From CAMLHU01 sp039917855 (GTDB taxonomy: Bacteria; Gemmatimonadota; Gemmatimonadetes; Gemmatimonadales; GWC2-71-9), in assembly GCA_039917855.1 (NCBI GenBank), contig JBDSIR010000147.1:1-14594 (forward strand): 14,594 nt of DNA. The letters are read 5' to 3'. Every line of letters starts with the position of its first letter. Within the stretch, counting starts at the first letter, position 1. The translations under genes and the position numbers were made by a program. The notes beneath the pieces were generated by a model. That model did no database searches. It saw only the letters and a program-made list of their open reading frames with translations, and was not told where the DNA came from. Shown here piece after piece: positions 1 through 7,442 of this stretch.

Positions 1-27
1 CCCTCGGCGGGGTCCCGAAACAGTGCG

Positions 28-46
28 GCGGGGTGTGACACCCCGC
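28..46. promoter_or_regulatory. GC-rich perfect palindrome upstream of mntR promoter
   Basis: GCGGGGTGT and its exact reverse complement ACACCCCGC are separated by one base, and the palindrome ends two bases before the -35 box of the mntR promoter. It could be a second protein-binding site. It could also be the stem (8 bp, 3-base loop) of a terminator for a gene lying left of the window, but no proper T-run follows. The 84 bases before mntR otherwise show no coding region I can support. Confidence 0.45.
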
Positions 47-48
47 TC

Positions 49-78
49 TTGACGAGTTAGTCATTCCGCATTTATTAT
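49..78 (+). promoter_or_regulatory. sigma70-type promoter of the mntR-mntH operon
   Basis: A -35 box TTGACG (49-54) and a -10 box TATTAT (73-78) are separated by 18 bases. The AT-rich -10 region stands out from the surrounding GC-rich sequence. The expected transcription start, about 7 bases past the -10 box, falls on or next to the A of the mntR ATG at 85. No Shine-Dalgarno sequence precedes that ATG, so the mRNA is probably leaderless. Promoter recognition is direct from sequence; leaderless initiation is inference. Confidence 0.7.
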
Positions 79-94
79 TTAGTTATGCCTAAAT
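77..94. promoter_or_regulatory. Candidate MntR/DtxR operator overlapping the mntR start codon
   Basis: A perfect 6-base inverted repeat ATTTAG / CTAAAT surrounds TTATGC, giving an 18-bp site. It overlaps the end of the -10 box, the predicted transcription start and the mntR ATG. The TTAG...CTAA core resembles DtxR/MntR-family operators. A repressor bound here would block its own promoter and hence mntH, a common autoregulatory arrangement in this family. The sequence match is direct; binding is inferred. Confidence 0.65.
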
Positions 95-783
95 CACCAC
101 CCGGCGCTCAGCTTCCCGCCGGGCACCTGAGCACTTCGGTCGAAGACTACCTCAAGACGATCTACCACCTCACCGAACGGGGGGAGGCGGCGTCGACCAA
201 CGCCATCGCCCAGCGACTCGGTCTCGCCGCCCCCTCCGTCACCGGGATGGTCAAGCGCCTCGCGGAGCAGGGGTGGGTGCGTCACGAGCCATATCGCGGG
301 GTCGAACTCACCGCCGCGGGCCGACGGGCCGCCCTCCGCACCGTCCGCCGTCATCGGGTGCTCGAGGCCTATCTCGTGGCCTTCCTCGGCTACGACTGGG
401 TCAGCGTCCACGACGAGGCCGAGCGACTCGAGCACGCCGTCTCCGATGCCCTCATCGAGCGGATGGCGCAGGCGCTCGGCCACCCGAGCGTCGATCCCCA
501 CGGCGACCCGATCCCCGCCCCGGACGGCACGATCGCCGAGGTGGTCTACACCCCGCTGACCGAGCTCCCCGCGGGCCCGGCCACCGTACGACGGGTGCAG
601 GCCGAGGACGGTGAGCGCCTCCGCTACCTCGCCGACATCGGGCTCGTGCCTGGGGCGGCGGTGACCGTGGTGGCTGTCGCCCCATTCGCCGGGCCCGTCA
701 CCGTACAGATCGGCGAGCGCACCCAGGTGATCGGCCGCGAGCTGGGTGACCAGGTGCTCTGCCTGAAGGGTGGGGCGCGATGA
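85..783 (+). CDS. mntR: DtxR/MntR-family metal-dependent transcriptional repressor, probably manganese-responsive
   Basis: Expected to bind DNA when loaded with divalent metal and repress metal uptake. The 232-residue protein has an N-terminal winged helix (about 15-80, beginning STSVEDYLKTIYHL), a metal-binding dimerisation domain (about 85-135) and a C-terminal FeoA/SH3-like domain (about 150-228). Aligning by eye with DtxR, the metal ligands are D21, H90, E94, H109, E113, E116 and H117. Residues 21 and 113 are Asp and Glu, as in Bacillus MntR (D8, E99), where iron-type DtxR/IdeR has Met and Cys. This suggests manganese sensing; MntR E11 is a Lys here (K24). The first ATG gives a normal N-terminus and follows the promoter directly. 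The stop overlaps mntH (ATGA), whose product is a matching transporter. Family assignment is firm; metal preference is inferred. Confidence 0.93.
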   Translation: MPKSPPGAQLPAGHLSTSVEDYLKTIYHLTERGEAASTNAIAQRLGLAAPSVTGMVKRLAEQGWVRHEPYRGVELTAAGRRAALRTVRRHRVLEAYLVAFLGYDWVSVHDEAERLEHAVSDALIERMAQALGHPSVDPHGDPIPAPDGTIAEVVYTPLTELPAGPATVRRVQAEDGERLRYLADIGLVPGAAVTVVAVAPFAGPVTVQIGERTQVIGRELGDQVLCLKGGAR

Positions 784-2147
784 ACACCTCGGCGACCCCC
801 CCGCTCGACGAATTCGACGTCGACGCTGGCTGGCGCTTCCCGCGCCGCTCCCCGTCCCTCCCTGAAGTATTCCGGACCATCCCCGTCGCGATGGGGTTGC
901 CGTGGTGGCGGAAGATGGCCGCCTTTGCCGGCCCCGGATATATGGTCGCCGTCGGGTACATGGATCCGGGCAACTGGGCCACCGACCTGGCCGGTGGGGC
1001 GCGGTTCGGTTACACCCTGCTGAGCGTCATCCTGCTCAGCAACTTGATGGCGATCCTGCTCCAGGCACTGGCGCTCAAGCTCGGCATCGCCACGGGGCGG
1101 GATCTGGCCCAGGCGTGTCGCGACCACTACAGCCGTCCGGTGAGCTTCATCCTCTGGGTCCTCTGCGAGATCGCAATTGCCGCCTGCGACCTGGCCGAGG
1201 TGATCGGGTCGGCGATCGCGTTGAACCTGCTGTTCGGGATCCCGCTGCTGTGGGGCGTGGTGCTGACGGCGGCGGATGTGCTGCTGATCCTCCTGCTGCA
1301 GCACAAGGGGTTCCGCTGGCTGGAGGCGTTCGTCATCGTGCTGGTGGCCACCGTCGGCGTCTGCTTCGCGGTGGAACTGATCATGGCGCGCCCCGCCGTC
1401 GCGGCGATGCTGACCGGGCTGATCCCGACGTCCCAGATCGTCACCAACCCCGCGATGCTCTACATCGCCATCGGCATCCTTGGCGCCACGGTGATGCCGC
1501 ATAATCTCTACCTGCACAGCTCGATCGTGCAGACCCGCGCCTCGGACCAGAGCCCGGCCGGGAAGCGGGATGCGATCAAGTACGCCACCATCGATTCCAC
1601 CGTGGCGCTGCTCCTCGCCTTCTTCATCAACGGCGCCATCCTGGTCCTCGCCGCCGCCACGTTCAATGTGGCGGGCCACAACGACGTGGCCGACATCGGC
1701 GACGCCCACAAGCTCCTCACCCCGCTGCTCGGCACCACACTGGCGAGCACCCTCTTCGCGGTGGCGCTCCTCGCCTCGGGGCAGAACTCCACCATCACCG
1801 GCACGCTCGCCGGCCAGATCGTGATGGAAGGCTTCCTCGACATCCGGCTCCCGCCCTGGCTCCGCCGGCTCATCACCCGGCTCATCGCGATCATTCCCGC
1901 GGTGATCGTGACGGCGCTGTACGGTGAGCAAGGCACCGGGAAGCTCCTTATCCTGAGCCAGGTGATCCTGAGCCTCCAGCTCAGCTTCGCGGTGGTCCCG
2001 CTGGTACTCTTCACGAGCCACAGGAAGAAGATGGGAGAGTTCGTCAATGGTCCCGTGCTGACCCTCACCGCCTGGGCCGTTGCGGTGGTGATCATCGGGC
2101 TCAACGCCTGGTTGCTCCTGGGCACCTTCAGGGCCTGGGTAGCATGA
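780..2147 (+). CDS. mntH: Nramp-family divalent metal (Mn2+/Fe2+) transporter
   Basis: Inner-membrane proton-coupled importer of Mn2+ and related divalent metals. The 455-residue protein shows the two unwound-helix motifs of Nramp: DPGN in TM1 (62-65) and MPHN in TM6 (239-242). These supply the Asp, Asn and Met metal ligands known for the family. About 11 hydrophobic segments can be picked out from residue 50 to the end, and length is normal. The ATG overlaps the regulator's stop by 4 bases, with a G-rich Shine-Dalgarno-like stretch just upstream. The gene is thus translationally coupled to mntR and presumably shut off by it when metal is plentiful. The 3' end overlaps the next gene by the same ATGA arrangement. 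Identification is firm; preference for Mn over Fe rests on the regulator. Confidence 0.95.
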   Translation: MNTSATPPLDEFDVDAGWRFPRRSPSLPEVFRTIPVAMGLPWWRKMAAFAGPGYMVAVGYMDPGNWATDLAGGARFGYTLLSVILLSNLMAILLQALALKLGIATGRDLAQACRDHYSRPVSFILWVLCEIAIAACDLAEVIGSAIALNLLFGIPLLWGVVLTAADVLLILLLQHKGFRWLEAFVIVLVATVGVCFAVELIMARPAVAAMLTGLIPTSQIVTNPAMLYIAIGILGATVMPHNLYLHSSIVQTRASDQSPAGKRDAIKYATIDSTVALLLAFFINGAILVLAAATFNVAGHNDVADIGDAHKLLTPLLGTTLASTLFAVALLASGQNSTITGTLAGQIVMEGFLDIRLPPWLRRLITRLIAIIPAVIVTALYGEQGTGKLLILSQVILSLQLSFAVVPLVLFTSHRKKMGEFVNGPVLTLTAWAVAVVIIGLNAWLLLGTFRAWVA

Positions 2148-2953
2148 AGCGTACTGCGTGCTGCGTGCTGCGGACTGCGTTTGCTCCTGGTCTCACCGCC
2201 ATCCTTCTGGCCCTCCGGCCCACCGGCCCACTGGCCGCGCAGAATGCGCCCCTGGAGGACAATTCCTTCCTCGTCGAAGAGGCGTACAACCAGCCGGCGC
2301 GCGAGGTGCAGCATGTGTTCACCACGGAGGTGCTCCATGGTGCACAGGTGGTCGGATTCGGACAGGAGTGGCCCCTGGGCGGGCTCCGGCATCAGTTGAG
2401 CTATGGGGTGGCGGCGCTCAACGACCGCGAGTTCACCTTCGGCGACGCCGAGGTGAGCTACCGGTATCAGGCGCTCGGGATGCAGGGAGGGCCGCTCTTC
2501 ATGGCTCCGCGCGTGGGCGCCTTGATCCCGCTGGGCGATGCTGGGCGGATGGAAGGGAACGGCGGCTGGGGGGCGGAGGTCCAGCTCCCGGTCTCATGGG
2601 AGGTGTCGAAGTTCCTGAGCTTGCATGGTAATCTGGGGGCCACGTGGCGGCCGGACGCTGAGGGGGTGGACGGGAGCACCGCGGCCACTCTGGATCGTGC
2701 GGTCGGGGTGAGCGCGGTGATCTTCGTCGCCTCGCGCTTCAACCTCATGGCGGAGTCGGTGTGGGAGCGCGGTGAGGTGGTGGTCGGCGGTGAGGCGAGT
2801 GGCGGCACCCAGCAGAAAGTGGCGTTCGGCGCGCGCGCAGGGTTCGACCTGCCGGGCGGGATGCAGATCGTTCCGGGGATCGCTTGGATGCCGGCGGTGG
2901 ACGAAGCGCCTACTCGCTCCTTCCTCTACCTGAGCGTGGAGCACGGGTTCTAG
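2144..2953 (+). CDS. Exported, probably outer-membrane beta-barrel protein coupled to mntH
   Basis: The 269-residue protein has a Sec signal peptide (about 1-33, c-region ending PLAAQ). The rest is rich in alternating aromatic/hydrophobic strands separated by Gly/Asp turns, and the protein ends in Phe, as many outer-membrane barrels do. I do not recognise a named family. The start codon overlaps the mntH stop (ATGA), so it is probably co-transcribed under MntR. An outer-membrane metal pore or a metal-stress envelope protein would fit, by analogy with manganese channels such as MnoP, but this is context only. Oddly, the DNA for the signal peptide is partly made of two short tandem arrays (2154-2181 and 2209-2236), giving the peptide pieces ACCVLR and RPTGPLA. 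Confidence 0.75.
   Translation: MKRTACCVLRTAFAPGLTAILLALRPTGPLAAQNAPLEDNSFLVEEAYNQPAREVQHVFTTEVLHGAQVVGFGQEWPLGGLRHQLSYGVAALNDREFTFGDAEVSYRYQALGMQGGPLFMAPRVGALIPLGDAGRMEGNGGWGAEVQLPVSWEVSKFLSLHGNLGATWRPDAEGVDGSTAATLDRAVGVSAVIFVASRFNLMAESVWERGEVVVGGEASGGTQQKVAFGARAGFDLPGGMQIVPGIAWMPAVDEAPTRSFLYLSVEHGF
2154..2181 (+). repeat. Heptamer array (unit CTGCGTG, 4 copies) inside a signal-peptide coding region
   Basis: Four consecutive 7-base units: CTGCGTG, CTGCGTG, CTGCGGA, CTGCGTT. They lie in frame in the n-region of the signal peptide of the 2144-2953 gene. A second array of this family, on the other strand at 9021-9052, lies in the signal peptide of the TPR/barrel gene. Confidence 0.8.
2209..2236 (+). 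repeat. Octamer array (unit GGCCCACC/T, 3.5 copies) inside the same signal peptide
   Basis: Units GGCCCTCC, GGCCCACC, GGCCCACT, GGCC encode the end of the hydrophobic core and the cleavage region (RPTGPLA). The same octamers in the same reading frame occur in the NAD+ synthetase linker at 11316-11347. Confidence 0.75.
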
Positions 2954-2966
2954 ACAGCGAGAGGAC

Positions 2967-2995
2967 GAGACGGCAAGACGGCAAGGCGGCAAGGG
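2967..2995 (+). repeat. Octamer array (unit GACGGCAA/GGCGGCAA, 3 copies)
   Basis: GACGGCAA, GACGGCAA, GGCGGCAA, preceded by a degenerate unit. It starts 13 bases after the stop of the barrel gene, between two converging genes. A related octamer array lies at 8962-8995 inside the TPR/barrel signal peptide. Confidence 0.75.
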
Positions 2996-3002
2996 ATTGT
3001 AG

Positions 3003-3073
3003 GGAGCCGTCCCGAACGGAGTGAGGACCTACTCTACTGAGAGCAGGTCCCTCGTTTCACTCGAGACGGTTCC
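3003..3073. terminator. Long imperfect hairpin between converging genes
   Basis: Two arms of about 33 bases (3003-3035 and 3040-3073) pair with few mismatches around the loop ACTG (3036-3039). The inner stem is CTCT/AGAG and the outer ends are GGAGCCGTC and GACGGTTCC. It lies between the 2144-2953 gene (plus) and the dehydrogenase gene (minus), so it could end transcription from both sides. No T-run follows, so a classic rho-independent terminator is not shown. It may instead be a palindromic dispersed repeat. Confidence 0.6.
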
Positions 3074-3093
3074 GTACTTCATCCTTTGTGGTG

Positions 3094-3127
3094 CCCTCCT
3101 ACCCTCCTACCTGCTTCCCTTCCTACC
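3094..3127 (+). repeat. Octamer array (unit CCCTCCTA, 4 copies) abutting a stop codon
   Basis: Units CCCTCCTA, CCCTCCTA, CCTGCTTC, CCTTCCTA, CC. On the minus strand the array begins at the very next base after the stop codon of the dehydrogenase gene (stop complement at 3128-3130). Confidence 0.75.
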
Positions 3128-4126
3128 TCAGCGTTGTTCCGGCGGCCGCACCATCGTCAGATCCCCCGGCCACCCGCCGGTGGGGCCTTCATCGGCGATG
3201 GTAAGCTCCTTGATGAGGCGCTCGTTCCGCGCCTTGCGCAGCTCATCGATGCGGCCGTCGTAGGCCTTCTCGATGCCGCGCTGGATCTTCTGGCGGTCCT
3301 CGGTGCTGAGCGATTCCCACTTGGCGATGTGCTTCCAGCGCTCCTCGAATCCCACCAGCCGTTCGGCCACGTGCTGGGCGATCCCCTGGTGTCCGGCGCC
3401 GAGTGCGCGCATCAGGTGCGGCCCGCTGGCGGTCCAGGCGAGTCCCGGCCCGAGCTGCACCGCCGCGTCCATCGTGGCGACGTCGACCACGCCATCGAGC
3501 ACCAGCTGGATCGCCTCGCGCCAGAGTGCGGCCGTGAGGCGGCCCACCACATGTCCGGGCACTTCCTTGCCGAGCACGATCGGGACGCGCTCGAGCCGCC
3601 GGAGCCAGTACCGGATGGTCTCGACGGCGTCGGGGTCGGTGGCCGGGCCGGGCACCACCTCCACCAGCGGCATCAGCTCGACCGGGACCATCGGATTGGC
3701 CACGAGCAGCCGCTGGGGGTTCCGGAGCCGGCCGCAGAGCTGGGACGCGAAGAGTCCCGCGGTGCTCGAAGTGATCACCGCACGCATCCGGGCCACCTGC
3801 TCGATCTGCTCCAGGGTGCGCTGCTTCAGCAGGAGGTCCTCGGGAAGCGACTCGATGACCCATTCCGCCTCGCCCACCGTCTGCAGCAGGCTGCGTCCGG
3901 TGCGGAGCTCGCCCAGTCCGAGGTCGGCGTTGGCGCGCTGGGTGCGACCCGCGGCGACCAAGGCATCGACCCGGCGCAGGATGTCGTCCTGCCCCTCGCT
4001 GAGGGCCCGGCCGTCGGTGTCGAAGATCGCGGTGGGCCAGCCGGCACCGACGAGGAGCGCGCCCCAGCCGCGCCCGACCTCGCCGAGACCGATGATCGCC
4101 ACCTTGGGATTGCCGCCGTCGCTCAT
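3128..4126 (-). CDS. 3-hydroxyacyl-CoA dehydrogenase-family oxidoreductase with altered active site
   Basis: The 332-residue protein begins with a Rossmann NAD-binding motif (GLGEVGRGW, about 13-21). It shows the family blocks SSTAGL (120-125), LMPLVEVVPG (151-160) and a C-terminal helical domain (about 190-260) most like lambda-crystallin/L-gulonate and carnitine 3-dehydrogenases. The catalytic His of the usual HPFNPP block is Asn here (N144), although the paired Glu is kept (E156). The helical-domain Asn of the usual NRL motif is Gly (G195). Substrate is therefore uncertain. I chose ATG 4126 because GGAG lies 5 bases upstream; an earlier ATG at 4162 would add 12 unconserved residues. It is divergent from the M16 gene and converges on the barrel gene. 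The fold is firm; activity is open. Confidence 0.85.
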   Translation of the reverse strand: MSDGGNPKVAIIGLGEVGRGWGALLVGAGWPTAIFDTDGRALSEGQDDILRRVDALVAAGRTQRANADLGLGELRTGRSLLQTVGEAEWVIESLPEDLLLKQRTLEQIEQVARMRAVITSSTAGLFASQLCGRLRNPQRLLVANPMVPVELMPLVEVVPGPATDPDAVETIRYWLRRLERVPIVLGKEVPGHVVGRLTAALWREAIQLVLDGVVDVATMDAAVQLGPGLAWTASGPHLMRALGAGHQGIAQHVAERLVGFEERWKHIAKWESLSTEDRQKIQRGIEKAYDGRIDELRKARNERLIKELTIADEGPTGGWPGDLTMVRPPEQR

Positions 4127-4249
4127 CGTGACTCCGGAAGGGATGCTGGAAGATGCAGGCACCCCGCTTCCGGCGCCACCGGACGGTGGCTCGCGCGGTC
4201 GCGGATGAGGGTTAGGTTATCAGTTGACCCTTTTTCGGAACCCGGACCC

Positions 4250-7039
4250 ATGCGCCTCCGTACCAGCCTGCTCGCGGTCCTCCTCGCGACCACGGCACTG
4301 CCTCTCTCCGCCCAGCGTCCAGCGCCGCGCCGCGCCGCGGCACCCCGTGCCCCCGCGGTCACCATGACGCCCGGTCCGTCGGTGGAAGGGATCACCGAAT
4401 ACAGCCTCAGCAACGGCCTCCGGGTGCTGCTCTTCCCCGACGCATCGCAGCCCACCGCGACGGTCAACATCACCTACCTGGTGGGGTCGCGGCACGAGGG
4501 GTACGGCGAGAAGGGGATGGCGCACCTGCTCGAGCACATGGTGTTCAAGGGCACCCCCCGGCATCCGAACATCCCCCAGGAACTCACTGAGCACGGCGCC
4601 TCGCCCAACGGCTCGACCTGGTTCGACCGCACCAACTATTTCGAGACCTTCGCGGCCACCGACGTCAACCTGGCGTGGGCCATCGACCTCGAGGCCGACC
4701 GGATGATCCACAGCACCGTCTCGGCCGAGCACCTGGCGTCGGAGTTCTCGGTGGTGCGGAACGAGTTCGAGTCGGGCGAGAACGATCCCTCCAGCGTGCT
4801 GATGGAGCGGGTGCTCTCGACCGCCTTCCTGTGGCACAACTACGGGCAGTCCACCATCGGCGCCCGGAGCGACATCGAGAAGGTCCCCGCCGAGCGACTC
4901 CGGGCGTTCTATCAGAAGTACTACCAGCCCGATAACGCGGTCCTGGTCGTGGCCGGCAAGTTCGATCCGCAGCGGGCGCTGGCCCTCGTGAAGGACCGTT
5001 TCGGCCGCATCCCGCGTCCCGTCCGTACCGGTGCGATGCAACTCTGGTCGACGTACACCGCCGAGCCCGAGCAGGACGGTGAGCGGAGCGTGACGCTCCG
5101 TCGGGTGGGCGACGTGGCCTGGGTGATCGGGGCGTGGCATATCCCTTCGGGGTCGGATCCCTCGTTCGCCGCGGTGGACGTGCTTTCCAACATCCTCGGC
5201 GACGAACCCTCCGGTCGGCTCTACAAGGCGCTGGTGGTGCCGCATACCGCCTCATCGGTCTTCGCATTCAACTTCCAGCTCAAGGAACCGGGGGTCCTGC
5301 TCGCGATGGTCCAGCTCGGCAGCGCCGATTCGATCGCGGCGGCCAGCGCTGCGATCCGGCGCACGATGGCGGAGATGGTGTCCAGTCCCGCCACGGCCGA
5401 AGAGGTCGAACGCGCCAAGCAGCAGCTCCTCAAGGGGATCGATCTGACCCTCAACAACTCCCAGCGCGCTGCGCTGGCGCTGAGCGAGTGGGCCTCGATG
5501 GGAGACTGGCGTCTCCTCTTCCTGCATCGCGACCGGATCCGTGCGGTGACCGTCGCCGATGTGGCCCGCGTGGCGAGCGCGTATCTCAAGCCCTCCAATG
5601 CGACCTGGGGCACCTTCATCCCGACGGCTGCGCCGGACCGCGCCCCGGTGACCCCGGCGCCCGACGTGGTGGCGATGGTCGCGAACTATCGGGGCGATAC
5701 CGCCCGCGCGGCCGGCGAGGTGTTCGACCCGAGCCCCGCCAACATCGAGTCACGCACCACTCGCTCCACCCTCGCCGACGGCTTCGCGCTGGCGCTCCTC
5801 CCCAAGAAGACCCGGGGCGCGACGGTCAACGCATCGCTGATACTCCGGTACGGCTCGCTCCCGGCGGTGCGAGGGAAGGCCACTGCGGCCTCGCTGGCCG
5901 GCTCGATGCTGATGCGCGGCACCACCCGCCATACCCGTCAGCAGATCCAGGACGAATTCGACCGACTCCACGCCCAGGTGAACCTGTTCGCCGGCACCGG
6001 ACGCGCCGACGTGCGCATCGAGACCACGCGGGAGAATCTCGCCGCGGTGCTCCGCCTCGTGGGCGAGGTGCTGCGCATGCCCACATTCGACACCACCGAG
6101 TTCGAACTGCTGCGGAGCGAGCAGCTCGCCCAGCTCGATGAGCAGCGTTCCGAGCCGACGGCCCAGGGTTCGATCGCCTTCCAGCGGGCCCTCAACCCCT
6201 GGCCGGACGACGATCCCCGCGCGGTGCTGACGCTCGATGGCCAGGTGGCGGCGCTCCGCGGCGCGCGGCTGTCCCAACTGCGCGACTTCTATCGCGGCTT
6301 CTACGGCGCCGACCACGGCCAGCTCGCGGTGGTCGGGGACTTCGACACCGCCGACATCCGCCGCCTGGCCGATTCGCTCTTCGGCAACTGGCGGAGCCCG
6401 GCGCCATTCGAGCGGGTGCCGAGCGTATACCGTGACGTCGGACCTCAGAAGGTCGTCCTCAAGACGCCGGACAAGGCCAACGCCTTCTTCCTGGCGGGGA
6501 TGAACCTCGCGGTGCGGAATGACGATTCGGCCTATGCCCCGCTGGTGATGGGGAATTTCATGATGGGCGGCGGGTTCCTGAATTCCCGCCTCGCGACCCG
6601 GATCCGCCAGCGGGATGGGATCAGCTACGGCGTCGGTTCGAGCCTCTCCGCGTCGAGCCTCGACCGCAGCGGCGTATTCTCGACCTACGCCATCTACGCG
6701 CCGGAGAACGTGGCTCGCCTCGAGACCGCGTTCAACGAGGAAGTGGCGCGCGTGCTGCAGGACGGCTACGCCGCCGACGAACTCGACAAGGCGCGCCAGG
6801 GATGGCTGCAGCAGCGCGAACTGGGTCGTTCCCGCGACGCCCAGCTCGCCGGCACCCTCTCCGACCAGCTCTTCACCGGTCGCACGATGGCATTCGAGGC
6901 CGAGTTGGACCGGCGGGTCGGGGCGCTCACGGTCGCGCAGGTGAATGCCGCGGTCCGGCGCTTCATCGATCCGGCGAAGTTCGTCGTGGTCGAGGCGGGG
7001 GACTTCGACAAGCATCCCCCGGCGGCGCCGACGCCCTGA
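4250..7039 (+). CDS. Secreted M16-family (pitrilysin/insulinase-like) zinc metalloprotease, two-module
   Basis: Zinc peptidase expected in the periplasm or on the envelope, degrading peptides or small proteins. The 929-residue protein starts with a signal peptide (about 1-21, ending LSA). The first M16 module (about 45-460) has the inverted zinc motif HLLEH (92-96) with the third ligand E172 about 75 residues later (NEFE), as in pitrilysin. The second module (about 470-925) lacks HxxEH, as is usual. It carries the R...GISYGV segment (near 6600-6640) typical of the non-catalytic half that shapes the substrate chamber. Both halves are in one chain. I chose ATG 4250 because it opens the signal peptide; the open frame extends upstream to 3086 only as a shadow of the dehydrogenase gene. 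It converges with the next gene, 3 bases apart. Confidence 0.92.
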   Translation: MRLRTSLLAVLLATTALPLSAQRPAPRRAAAPRAPAVTMTPGPSVEGITEYSLSNGLRVLLFPDASQPTATVNITYLVGSRHEGYGEKGMAHLLEHMVFKGTPRHPNIPQELTEHGASPNGSTWFDRTNYFETFAATDVNLAWAIDLEADRMIHSTVSAEHLASEFSVVRNEFESGENDPSSVLMERVLSTAFLWHNYGQSTIGARSDIEKVPAERLRAFYQKYYQPDNAVLVVAGKFDPQRALALVKDRFGRIPRPVRTGAMQLWSTYTAEPEQDGERSVTLRRVGDVAWVIGAWHIPSGSDPSFAAVDVLSNILGDEPSGRLYKALVVPHTASSVFAFNFQLKEPGVLLAMVQLGSADSIAAASAAIRRTMAEMVSSPATAEEVERAKQQLLKGIDLTLNNSQRAALALSEWASMGDWRLLFLHRDRIRAVTVADVARVASAYLKPSNATWGTFIPTAAPDRAPVTPAPDVVAMVANYRGDTARAAGEVFDPSPANIESRTTRSTLADGFALALLPKKTRGATVNASLILRYGSLPAVRGKATAASLAGSMLMRGTTRHTRQQIQDEFDRLHAQVNLFAGTGRADVRIETTRENLAAVLRLVGEVLRMPTFDTTEFELLRSEQLAQLDEQRSEPTAQGSIAFQRALNPWPDDDPRAVLTLDGQVAALRGARLSQLRDFYRGFYGADHGQLAVVGDFDTADIRRLADSLFGNWRSPAPFERVPSVYRDVGPQKVVLKTPDKANAFFLAGMNLAVRNDDSAYAPLVMGNFMMGGGFLNSRLATRIRQRDGISYGVGSSLSASSLDRSGVFSTYAIYAPENVARLETAFNEEVARVLQDGYAADELDKARQGWLQQRELGRSRDAQLAGTLSDQLFTGRTMAFEAELDRRVGALTVAQVNAAVRRFIDPAKFVVVEAGDFDKHPPAAPTP

Positions 7040-7042
7040 ACC

Positions 7043-7402
7043 TCACCGGTAGTGGCGGTACTGGCGGATGAGCGTCACAAGGAGGGACTTCACTTCGTCC
7101 ATCGCCTTGAGCGCCTCCGCCAGGTCACCGCTGGGCACGAGATGGGCCTCCTCCAAGAGGCGGAGGAGTTCGTGGGTCTCGACGGCGGAGGCGTAGGCCA
7201 GGGTGAGGTGCTTCCGGAAGGTCCGGGTGTTCCGGAGAGCGTGCCCCCGGGCGATGTGCAGCTGCACGGCGAGCGCGGTGGCCTGCAGCTGATAGAACGG
7301 GACCCGGACCGCCGGCCGGTAGTTCTGCTGGCTGGCGCCGAGCACCCAGCGCACCACGGCATTGGACTTCTGCCAGACGGAAAGCGAACGGTGGTCGCGC
7401 AT
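7043..7402 (-). CDS. Four-helix-bundle protein (23S rRNA-IVP/Avd-like family), copy 1
   Basis: A 119-residue, helical, basic protein starting MRDHRSLSVWQ. It resembles the four-helix-bundle family first seen in 23S rRNA intervening sequences and related to the Avd accessory protein of diversity-generating retroelements. Family blocks are VQLHIARGHA (46-55, usually NIAEG) and the KHLTLAYASAVETHELL helix (64-80). It aligns without gaps to the 12201-12554 protein over the first 80 residues, with about 37 identities by hand count. Molecular function is unknown. No rRNA or reverse transcriptase is nearby. Its NIAEG motif is degenerate (HIARG), so it may have diverged. It ends 3 bases from the M16 stop and follows the TPR/barrel gene on the same strand. 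The start is supported by the shared MRDH N-terminus. Confidence 0.8.
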   Translation of the reverse strand: MRDHRSLSVWQKSNAVVRWVLGASQQNYRPAVRVPFYQLQATALAVQLHIARGHALRNTRTFRKHLTLAYASAVETHELLRLLEEAHLVPSGDLAEALKAMDEVKSLLVTLIRQYRHYR

Positions 7403-7442
7403 ACCCGAACGTAGGGGCGCGTCACCGTTCTTTCGTTACCAG

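Noticed and set aside
624..2021. A 465-residue minus-strand open frame across mntR and mntH
   Set aside because: Its translation is rich in Arg, Gly, Asp, Glu and His with no family pattern, typical of the antisense of a GC-rich membrane protein gene; mntH is certain.
4211..4230. A second MntR/DtxR box before the M16 gene (TTAGGTTA at 4212)
   Set aside because: Only one half-site resembles the operator; the partner half fails at several positions and the M16 gene has no metal-uptake role.
3086..4249. An open frame of 388 codons in front of the M16 gene, giving an apparent 1317-residue protein
   Set aside because: It runs antisense to the dehydrogenase gene, which has clear family motifs. 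A signal peptide begins at the ATG at 4250, so the upstream part is a GC-driven shadow.
6000..7036. Degenerate or inactive second half of the M16 protease as an anomaly
   Set aside because: Loss of HxxEH in the second module is normal for single-chain M16 enzymes; the Arg/Tyr-type region is kept.
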